Assembly (NCBI GenBank): GCA_050185455.1
Contig: JBFWZL010000174.1
Coordinates: 1 to 11,629 of the forward strand
Source: SYOC01 sp050185455
Lineage (GTDB): Bacteria; Desulfobacterota; Binatia; Bin18
Length of the DNA: 11,629 bases
Direction of reading: 5' to 3'
Part shown: positions 1 to 5,696 of the stretch, one piece after another
How the letters are laid out: the number at the start of each line of letters is the position of its first letter
Numbering within the stretch: the first letter of the stretch is position 1
Position numbers and translations under genes: made by a program
The notes under the pieces: model-generated
The model's input: only the letters and a program-made list of their open reading frames with translations
What the model was told of the DNA's origin: nothing
Databases searched by the model: none

Positions 1-172
1 ATAAAAACTCTGTCGGGCAGCGGCATAAAGCTTTCCGTTCTCCCTCTCTCAGCTTCCAGCTTTCATTTCTTATGTCTTTAGTTTTTTACTTTTGCCTTTT
101 CCTTTTGAACCCTCCCTTTCCTGCTTTCCACCTTCCATCTTTCGACCTTAAAAGCCAGACCCTAGACGCTTG
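1..172. other. Pyrimidine-rich intergenic spacer
   Basis: No gene is supported here. From about position 35 to 150 the plus strand is almost entirely C and T, so the strand transcribed from the neighbouring aminotransferase gene is polypurine. Short C/T units recur roughly every 7-8 bases around 121-150 (for example ctttccac, cttccatc, tttcgacc). The tract lies directly downstream of the aminotransferase stop codon. I see no convincing hairpin with a U-run, so it is not a clear intrinsic terminator. A short hydrophobic plus-strand reading frame from 72 is a by-product of the T-rich composition. Confidence 0.6.
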
Positions 173-1582
173 TTACACCTTTTTCCTTGCCAGCTCCGTA
201 ATCGCCCCAAGTAAAGCGTCCACTTGCTTCGTCGTCACCATAATATGCAGGGAAGCGCGGTTGACGTCCCAACCGATTTCTTCATGGGTGACGTTCCGGA
301 TGTAAATCCCATGCCGATCCCATAACGTATCCATGAGCGTTTTTGTCGGCACGCCTTGCACGGTGAAAGCCACGAGGGCGCAGCTCAACCGTGGATCACC
401 CGACGTGTAGAGTTGCACGCCATCGATAGCATGGAGTCCCATCATAAAGCGTTGCGCGAGATACCGATCCCGCGCCTCTATTGCCTCTGGGGTAATCTGA
501 GTGTGAAAATCCAGCGCGGCATTCACGGCAAACCGCGGCGGATAATCGGCAGAACCATGATATTCGAACTTCGCCGCTCCTTTACACGCCTCCGCCATCG
601 TCTCGGACGGCGGCTTACCGTACATCGTCTTCCCATTGACGGCGCCCGTGTACATTGTTGGCCATACGCGATCGAGCATCTCTTCTCGCACATAGAAGAA
701 ACCGGTGAACATGGACGCGAGAATCCATTTATGACAGGGCCCCGCGTACATATCACAACCCAATTCATGGAGATTCAGTTTCATCATCCCTGGCGGCTGT
801 GCACCGTCGACCAACGTAATCACGCCTTTGGCGCGCGCCATGGCGCAAATCTCTTTTACTGGCATCACGCAGCCATCGGTATAGTTGATGTGGCAAAAAC
901 TGAGCAGTTTCGTCTTCGGCGTGAGCGCCGCGTCAAACGCTTTCAGAATTTCATCCGGGTCCTTCGGTGGATGAAATTTACGATCAGCCAGATCAATGAC
1001 ACGGACAGACAGCCCCCCTCGCGCAGCACGGAGCATGATGGGATTGCCGCCACTGGAATGGTCATGATTCGTAAAAGCGATTTCGTCTCCAGGTTTGAGC
1101 TCAACCCCGAGCGTGCCAAAGATCATGCCCTCGGTCGTGTTGCTGGTAAAAGCGATCTCCGCGGGTTTGGCGCCGACGAATGCCGCCAGCTTGCCTCGCA
1201 ATGTGTCAAGGAAGTCTTTATTACAACCAGTCTTCGTGAAGCCAAAATAATCGGCATTCACTCCGTTGAGCGCATCAATCTGCGCCATATGGACACAGCG
1301 CGGCGACGGGCCGCGCGTTCCAGTATTCATGTAGGAAATATTTTTTCGGAGCAGAAATTCACTAGCGACCAACTCCCAGTAGCGCTCATCATCAGGAACG
1401 GCTCCGGTTTCCCTGCCAGGTTGCGTTGTCGGAGAAGCCGCAAAAGCGTTCGCGCCGAACGCGAGGACGGTGGCGCCACCGAGCAAATGGCCAAGAAAAC
1501 CTCGTCGTGAAAGCGGTCGCAGTACCTGTGGATCTTCAAAGCGAGGGTCGAAGTTCAGGGCAAAGTTCTCCATACTTCCCAT
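173..1582 (-). CDS. Tat-exported class V aminotransferase (isopenicillin-N epimerase-like)
   Basis: This 469-residue protein is a PLP-dependent fold-type I enzyme of the class V aminotransferase / cysteine desulfurase superfamily. What is seen: a twin-arginine signal with SRRGFLG at residues 25-31, a hydrophobic stretch, and a likely AFA cleavage site near residue 48. A phosphate-binding-type NTTEG lies at about 148-152, an HDHSSGGNP segment follows, the VDGAQ aspartate that pairs with the pyridine nitrogen is Asp259, and CHKW contains the probable Schiff-base Lys285. A C-terminal R-x-S-x-H motif (Arg442) matches the family's substrate-carboxylate site. The Tat signal implies folding with cofactor in the cytoplasm before export to the periplasm. 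The start is ATG at 1582, 5 nt after AAGGAG; a TTG at 1606 would put the Shine-Dalgarno inside the gene, and the next ATG at 1573 is too far from it. Family assignment is firm; the substrate (epimerase, lyase, desulfurase or transaminase) cannot be told from sequence. Confidence 0.9.
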   Translation of the reverse strand: MGSMENFALNFDPRFEDPQVLRPLSRRGFLGHLLGGATVLAFGANAFAASPTTQPGRETGAVPDDERYWELVASEFLLRKNISYMNTGTRGPSPRCVHMAQIDALNGVNADYFGFTKTGCNKDFLDTLRGKLAAFVGAKPAEIAFTSNTTEGMIFGTLGVELKPGDEIAFTNHDHSSGGNPIMLRAARGGLSVRVIDLADRKFHPPKDPDEILKAFDAALTPKTKLLSFCHINYTDGCVMPVKEICAMARAKGVITLVDGAQPPGMMKLNLHELGCDMYAGPCHKWILASMFTGFFYVREEMLDRVWPTMYTGAVNGKTMYGKPPSETMAEACKGAAKFEYHGSADYPPRFAVNAALDFHTQITPEAIEARDRYLAQRFMMGLHAIDGVQLYTSGDPRLSCALVAFTVQGVPTKTLMDTLWDRHGIYIRNVTHEEIGWDVNRASLHIMVTTKQVDALLGAITELARKKV

Positions 1583-1586
1583 AAGA

Positions 1587-1593
1587 CCTCCTT
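1587..1593 (-). promoter_or_regulatory. Ribosome binding site fixing the aminotransferase start
   Basis: On the minus strand this reads AAGGAGG and lies 4 nt before the ATG at 1582. It favours that start over the upstream TTG at 1606 and the downstream ATG at 1573. Confidence 0.8.
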
Positions 1594-1612
1594 GACAACC
1601 CAACAATTGTCA
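1593..1612 (-). promoter_or_regulatory. Operator-like inverted repeat before the aminotransferase gene
   Basis: A perfect 6-bp dyad, TGACAA, 8 nt, TTGTCA, ends at the Shine-Dalgarno sequence. It also falls at the expected transcription start of the candidate promoter at 1618-1647, which is where a repressor would block initiation. It could instead fold as an mRNA hairpin beside the ribosome binding site. The dyad is seen directly; its function is inferred. No regulator gene is present in the window. Confidence 0.35.
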
Positions 1613-1617
1613 CTGTT

Positions 1618-1647
1618 ATTCTATTTTCGGTCTAGGGAAAAAAGCAA
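1618..1647 (-). promoter_or_regulatory. Candidate sigma-70 promoter for the aminotransferase gene
   Basis: On the minus strand, TTGCTT (1647-1642) is followed after 18 bp by TAGAAT (1623-1618), which matches the -10 consensus at 5 of 6 positions; the -35 match is only 3 of 6. The predicted start near 1611 gives a leader of about 30 nt before the ATG at 1582. The -35 lies inside an A/G-rich plus-strand tract (about 1636-1670), so chance similarity is possible. Confidence 0.3.
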
Positions 1648-1680
1648 GAGAAGAGAAAAAGCGAGAGAAAGGATAGTCGC

Positions 1681-1708
1681 GCGGCTCGCCTCTAGGAGAC
1701 AGAGCCGC
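1681..1708 (-). terminator. Possible hairpin terminator downstream of the Uma2 remnant
   Basis: The perfect 7-bp stem GCGGCTC / GAGCCGC encloses a 14-nt loop, about 100 nt past the Uma2 stop codon in the direction of transcription. The expected U-run does not follow at once, but a T/C-rich tract begins about 10 nt later on the minus strand. Placement suits an end to ilvD-Uma2 transcription; the loose structure keeps confidence low. Confidence 0.25.
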
Positions 1709-1809
1709 CGCGTCAGACTGATCTTCTACCAGACTCAAGCGGGTCTTAGCTCACTAATACCCCAACGAATCCCGCGCCAGAACAGCTCGTCACAGACCAG
1801 GAACGCCGC

Positions 1810-2178
1810 TCACCACAATTCACGCACCGGCAAGACAAAACCAGGAAGAATCGACTCACCACTCACTTCAGATGGATCGTCGAGCACTTCGACGGACTGG
1901 CTGGGGCGGTAAATGTACACACGTTTTTCTGACGGATCGATCAGCCAACCAAGGAGCGCACCGTTCTCTAGGTACTCTTGCATCTTCTCGTGCAGATCTT
2001 TCAGACGATCACTCGGTGAACACAATTCAACGACGAAGTCTGGACAGAGTCGCCCAAATCCTTTGCGTTGTTCATCAGAGAGCGAATCCTAGCGCTCTCG
2101 CCTCACCCAGGAAGCATCCGGCGAGCTCTTGGCGCCGTTGGGAAAAGTGAAGAGCGTGTAGGAAAACAGGGTTACCTT
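1810..2178 (-). pseudogene. Uma2-family (DUF820) endonuclease remnant, 5' truncated with internal stop
   Basis: Read on the minus strand from just after the ilvD stop, one frame gives YTLFTFPNGAKSSPDASWVR, then RER, an in-frame TAG (2091-2089), then DSLSDEQRKGFGRLCPDFVV and on through ELCSPSDRLKDL, KMQEYLENGALLGWLIDP, RVYIYRP and LPGFVLPVRELW to a TGA at 1810. This is the characteristic C-terminal two thirds of Uma2 proteins, a restriction-endonuclease-like fold often spread as multicopy genes and of unsettled function. The family usually has Trp where the TAG stands (RERWD-type), so a single TGG to TAG change explains the stop. The N-terminal part of the domain is absent: the frame runs directly into the end of ilvD. 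The stretch after the stop (TTG at 2025 to 1810) stays open for 71 codons but lacks the catalytic core's N-terminal part and a ribosome binding site. Confidence 0.85.
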
Positions 2179-4042
2179 ATTTCTTCCGTTCTACCTGAGT
2201 CACATCACGCACGGCGCCGCGAGCAGCACTCGTTGTCAGCGCGGCGTACGAACGCAGGGCCGCTGAAACAGGACGCTGACGTTTGAGCGGTTTGTACGCG
2301 TCCGCGCCTTTGGCTTCCATCTGCTTCCGTCGCTTCGCCAACACTTCGTCCGATACCAAGACATTGATCGAACGATTGGGAATATCAATGCGAATGAGAT
2401 CCCCTTCTTCAATGAGAGCGATGGCGCCGCCCTCCGCCGCCTCAGGCGAGACATGACCGATTGACAAACCACTGGTGCCGCCGCTAAAGCGACCATCGGT
2501 CAACAGAGCGCACTTCGTTCCGAGTTGTTTGGATTTGATGTAGGAAGTGGGGTACAACATCTCTTGCATACCCGGCCCGCCTCGTGGACCTTCATAGCGA
2601 ATGACAACGACATCGCCAGGTTTGAGTTGGTTACCAAGGATGCCCATGCACGCGGCTTCCTGCGACTCGAAGATGCGCGCTGGTCCTTCCATCACCCAAA
2701 TCGATTCATCCACCCCGGCGGTTTTCACGATACATCCATCTTGAGCAATGTTACCGTAGAGGACGGCTAAGCCTCCGTCTTGGCTGTAGGCAAACTCCAC
2801 CGCGCGGATACAACCGTTGATGGCGTCTCGATCGGGTGTGTCGTAGAATTTGTTTTGTGAGAATGCTTCTTTCGTCCGCACATTACCCGGGGCAGCCAGA
2901 CTGCATTGCTGAGCAAACTCATGAATGTTGTCACGGCGGATATCGTTTTTCGCAATCAACTCGCCCAAGGTCTCACCGGTCACGGTCATCACCTTGGTAT
3001 GGAGCTTCCCGGCTTTCTCCAATTCACCCAGAATCGTCGCGATGCCGCCGGCCCGCGCACAATCTTCGATGTGATATTTATTGGAAGCAGGAGCAAGTTT
3101 ACAAATGCACGGCACCTGGCGCGATAGACGATCGATATCCGCCATGGTGAAATCGACGCCCGCTTCCTGGGCAGCCGCCAAGAGATGGAGGACAGTGTTT
3201 GTTGACCCGCCCATGGCAATATCCAAAGTAATCGCGTTCTCGAACGCCTCGAAGGTCGCGATATTGCGCGGGAGTACCGATTCGTCCCCTTCCAGATAGT
3301 AGGCTTTCGCCATCTCGATGACGCGTTTCGCGGCGCGCTCGAACAGCTGCCAACGCAGCGCATGGGTTGCCAAAATCGTCCCGTTACCCGGCAAAGCCAA
3401 GCCAATCGCTTCATTGAGGCAGTTCATACTGTTGGCGGTAAACATACCGGAACACGACCCACACGTCGGGCAGGCGGCTTCCTCCATCTTCGCGACATCT
3501 TCATCGCTTAACGCATCGTTCCCGGCGCCGATCATGGCGTCGACTAAATCAAGCTTTACTAAACCAGTCGAAAGCTCGGTTTTCCCAGCCTCCATCGGTC
3601 CGCCGGAGACGAAAATCGTCGGGATATTGAGGCGCATGGCGGCTAGTAGCATCCCCGGGGTGATCTTGTCGCAATTGGAAATGCAGATCATGGCGTCGGC
3701 AACGTGAGCCTGCACCATGTATTCGACACTATCGGCGATGAGTTCACGGCTGGGTAGGGAATAGAGCATGCCGTCATGCCCCATGGCGATCCCATCATCC
3801 ACGGCAATAGTGTTGAACTCGACCCCATAACCGCCATTGGCGTCGATAATCTCTTTGACTTGTTGACCAACGTTATGCAGATGGACATGACCTGGAACAA
3901 ACTGGGTGAATGAATTCGCAATGGCAATAATCGGCTTGCGAAAGTCCTCGGTTTTCATGCCTGTGGCTCGCCACAGGGACCGGGCTCCGGCCATTCGTCG
4001 ACCTTGGGTAGTAATACTGCTGCGAAATCCGCGCTGTTGCAT
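2177..4042 (-). CDS. ilvD: Dihydroxy-acid dehydratase
   Basis: The 621-residue enzyme dehydrates 2,3-dihydroxy-isovalerate and 2,3-dihydroxy-3-methylvalerate to the 2-keto acids, the third common step of valine and isoleucine synthesis, in the cytoplasm. It follows the E. coli enzyme closely from end to end: GRRMAGARSLWRATGM near the N terminus, VDDGIAMGH (about 81-89), SNCDKITPGML with cluster ligand Cys124 and Lys126, CPTCGSCSGMFTANSMN (191-207), LDIAMGGSTNTVLHLLAAAQ, and GRFSGGTSGLSIGHVSPEAA. Gly51 in PGHVH stands where [2Fe-2S] members have a third Cys (PCHxH), so an oxygen-sensitive [4Fe-4S] cluster of the E. coli type is expected. The start has AAGGAGG at 4057-4051, 8 nt upstream. The 117-bp leader holds two inverted repeats. 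No other ilv or leu gene is adjacent, and the stop abuts a Uma2 remnant. Confidence 0.97.
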   Translation of the reverse strand: MQQRGFRSSITTQGRRMAGARSLWRATGMKTEDFRKPIIAIANSFTQFVPGHVHLHNVGQQVKEIIDANGGYGVEFNTIAVDDGIAMGHDGMLYSLPSRELIADSVEYMVQAHVADAMICISNCDKITPGMLLAAMRLNIPTIFVSGGPMEAGKTELSTGLVKLDLVDAMIGAGNDALSDEDVAKMEEAACPTCGSCSGMFTANSMNCLNEAIGLALPGNGTILATHALRWQLFERAAKRVIEMAKAYYLEGDESVLPRNIATFEAFENAITLDIAMGGSTNTVLHLLAAAQEAGVDFTMADIDRLSRQVPCICKLAPASNKYHIEDCARAGGIATILGELEKAGKLHTKVMTVTGETLGELIAKNDIRRDNIHEFAQQCSLAAPGNVRTKEAFSQNKFYDTPDRDAINGCIRAVEFAYSQDGGLAVLYGNIAQDGCIVKTAGVDESIWVMEGPARIFESQEAACMGILGNQLKPGDVVVIRYEGPRGGPGMQEMLYPTSYIKSKQLGTKCALLTDGRFSGGTSGLSIGHVSPEAAEGGAIALIEEGDLIRIDIPNRSINVLVSDEVLAKRRKQMEAKGADAYKPLKRQRPVSAALRSYAALTTSAARGAVRDVTQVERKK

Positions 4043-4089
4043 GGGTTGACCCTCCTTAGTTACGAGGTTGGGTTATTCGTACGCAATCC

Positions 4090-4104
4090 TTGCACTTCGT
4101 GCAA
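4090..4104 (-). promoter_or_regulatory. Perfect 6-bp inverted repeat in the ilvD leader
   Basis: TTGCAC and GTGCAA are separated by 3 nt, about 50 nt before the ilvD start codon. As RNA it would form a compact hairpin with a GAA triloop; as DNA it could be an operator. No leader peptide rich in Ile, Val or Leu codons is apparent, and no U-run follows, so classical attenuation is not supported. Its role is unknown. Confidence 0.35.
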
Positions 4105-4133
4105 TAAGGTGAAGTTGTGTGATTATCATACCG

Positions 4134-4156
4134 AGTCTCAAACCGCTATCGAGACT
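4134..4156 (-). terminator. Possible hairpin just after the sulfurtransferase stop
   Basis: AGTCTC and GAGACT form a perfect 6-bp stem around an 11-nt loop beginning 4 nt after the sulfurtransferase TAA. Position fits a terminator, but there is no U-run after it. A TATGATAAT sequence (4130-4122 on the minus strand) immediately downstream could be a -10 element for ilvD, although no good -35 lies at the right distance. Confidence 0.25.
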
Positions 4157-4159
4157 ACA

Positions 4160-5038
4160 TTAATCCGTCACCATCGGCATTGCTGGATCCGTCGTCCACT
4201 CCGTGAGCGATCCATCATACATCGCTAGGTTTTCAACTCCCAACAAGGAAAGGACAAACGCATCGCTGCATGCCGTGAACCCGACCGCGCAATACGTAAT
4301 GACTTTCTGCTGAGTTGTTGCTCCAACAGTCGCAAACTTAGCGCGCAGCTGCTCTTCAGACAGATAGGCGTGCGTTTCTGGATCAACCAGGGACAGAAAC
4401 GGTACGTTCACGCTGGAGGGAATATGTCCTGGTCGGCTATAGCGTGGAGGCGCCGTGCCGGCAAAATCCTCCGGCGTGAGCGCATTCACCAGCAGCGTCC
4501 CAGGTTGATTGATTGCCGCGAACACCTCGGGTTTCCGTGCAATGAGTTGCGGTCTGGGTTGCGTGACAAATCGCGCGGGCGGATAGGCGGCGGGAGCCGT
4601 GGAAATCAGGCGACCTTCTTTTGTCCATTTCGTCCATCCCCCACTGAGAATGGCCGCATTATCAAATCCGAACGCACGCAGCAGCCACCATAAGCGCGCC
4701 GCACAGACGTTCATGAAGGCATCGTACAGAATGACCCGCGTCCCCTCGCCCACGCCATAACGTGACATCATTTCAGCGAACCGCTCGGCTGGGGGAGTCG
4801 TAAACGGAAAGCGGCCATTGGGATCAGACAGATCAGTCACAAGATCAGCGAATCCACTTCCTGGAATATGTCCTTTTTGCCAGGTTTGGTAGCCGCTTTC
4901 CACGCGATAGCCTTGGCCTTGTTGTGTTTGATCATCATGCACAACGATCGTGCAATCGAGAACACGGAGCTGAGGATCGTTGAGATGGTCAGCCAACCAG
5001 TCAGTTTCCACAAGATACTCGGGGTGAGCAAAGGCCAT
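4160..5038 (-). CDS. Two-domain sulfurtransferase (rhodanese / 3-mercaptopyruvate sulfurtransferase family)
   Basis: The 292-residue protein has the tandem rhodanese layout and usual length of SseA/TST enzymes, which move sulfane sulfur from thiosulfate or 3-mercaptopyruvate to cyanide or thiols. The N-terminal inactive domain (about 8-145) shows KGHIPGSGFADL and ILYDAFMNVCAARLWWLLR; its catalytic Cys position is not conserved. The C-terminal domain (about 165-290) carries RPGHIPSSVNVPF and the active loop CAVGFTA with nucleophile Cys250, followed by YDGSLTEW. The loop fits CxxGxTA but has Ala-Val where bovine rhodanese has Arg-Lys and SseA has Gly-Ser, so the donor substrate is unclear. No signal peptide is seen, so it is probably cytoplasmic. 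AAGGAG at 5050-5045 lies 6 nt before the ATG. It sits 60 bp behind the Tat SnoaL gene and is probably co-transcribed with it. Confidence 0.92.
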   Translation of the reverse strand: MAFAHPEYLVETDWLADHLNDPQLRVLDCTIVVHDDQTQQGQGYRVESGYQTWQKGHIPGSGFADLVTDLSDPNGRFPFTTPPAERFAEMMSRYGVGEGTRVILYDAFMNVCAARLWWLLRAFGFDNAAILSGGWTKWTKEGRLISTAPAAYPPARFVTQPRPQLIARKPEVFAAINQPGTLLVNALTPEDFAGTAPPRYSRPGHIPSSVNVPFLSLVDPETHAYLSEEQLRAKFATVGATTQQKVITYCAVGFTACSDAFVLSLLGVENLAMYDGSLTEWTTDPAMPMVTD

Positions 5039-5098
5039 AAGGTTCTCCTTTTCTATATGTCGCGGATCTGCAACCGCAGAGAGCGGGCCCTCTTCATG

Positions 5099-5668
5099 CT
5101 ACTTCTCGGCAGTTAATTGTTGGTACAACTCCCAAGCGCTTCTTTCCACCCAATTATGCGCCAACCTCCCTCCTCGGATTTCCCAGATTGCGATGCCTGT
5201 AAACTCCACGAGACGATTATCCGGCTTCGTCCCAAGCATACCATTATTTTTTCCAGTCGCGCGCCAGCGAGACACCACGCGAGTTCCCCCTTTATTCGCG
5301 AACGTCTCTTGAGGGTAGAGCCGTAGCTCATGGAGCTTCGCTTGAAATGTACGGACCCATTCTTTAAAGGCGGCCCTGGATACAATATCTCTTCCCGCGC
5401 TGGTGAGAACAAAATCCTCAACCATCAATTCATCAATCTTGTTAATATCATAAGGAGGATTCCATACCTCGTTCCAGAACGTGAGCACCAGCTCCACCAC
5501 TGGTTCCATTCCCGCGATACTCTCATGTGCAGTCTCCTTCACGGCGTTCTCTTCGGCAGCGGCAAAAGCAGAAAAACCCGAGGATGCAGCAGCACCGACA
5601 GCGGTCAGGCCAACACTCTTCAGAAATGCACGCCTCCGATATTTTTTCCTCAACATCCGATTCCTCAT
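5099..5668 (-). CDS. Tat-exported SnoaL-like (NTF2-fold) protein
   Basis: The 189-residue product begins with a basic region and a twin-arginine motif (RRRAFLK at about 11-17), a hydrophobic segment and an AFA-A cleavage site near residue 37. The remaining 150 residues have the SnoaL/NTF2 pattern: helical VVELVLTFWNEVWNPP, then DKID-type ELMVEDFVL, FKEWVRTFQAKLHELRL, RVVSRWRATGKNNG, and a final VEFTGIAIWEIRGGRLAHNWVE strand pair. Members are small cone-shaped proteins that act as isomerases or cyclases, or simply bind ligands; specific function cannot be assigned. The start at 5668 is set by AAGGAG at 5682-5677 with 8-nt spacing. Longer in-frame starts (to 5773) would overlap the ATPase gene and push the signal peptide inward. 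It lies 28 bp after the ATPase stop, so it is probably in the same transcript. Confidence 0.82.
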   Translation of the reverse strand: MRNRMLRKKYRRRAFLKSVGLTAVGAAASSGFSAFAAAEENAVKETAHESIAGMEPVVELVLTFWNEVWNPPYDINKIDELMVEDFVLTSAGRDIVSRAAFKEWVRTFQAKLHELRLYPQETFANKGGTRVVSRWRATGKNNGMLGTKPDNRLVEFTGIAIWEIRGGRLAHNWVERSAWELYQQLTAEK

Positions 5669-5676
5669 TCGTTTAA

Positions 5677-5682
5677 CTCCTT
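5677..5682 (-). promoter_or_regulatory. Ribosome binding site fixing the SnoaL-like gene start
   Basis: AAGGAG on the minus strand, 8 nt before ATG 5668. It excludes the longer frame that overlaps the end of the ATPase gene. Confidence 0.8.
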
Positions 5683-5696
5683 CACTTGACGAATGT

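Noticed and set aside
356..1510. Long plus-strand reading frame of 384 codons opposite the aminotransferase
   Set aside because: It is antisense to a protein with clear class V motifs, is rich in Arg, His and Ile without domain signals, and has no ribosome site. It is a shadow frame.
1735..1809. In-frame continuation after the Uma2 stop reading like a peptide (FLVCDELFWRGIRWGISEL)
   Set aside because: Uma2 proteins normally end at the RELW/RRIW-like residues before the TGA; the 25 codons beyond match no family I recognise and have no start.
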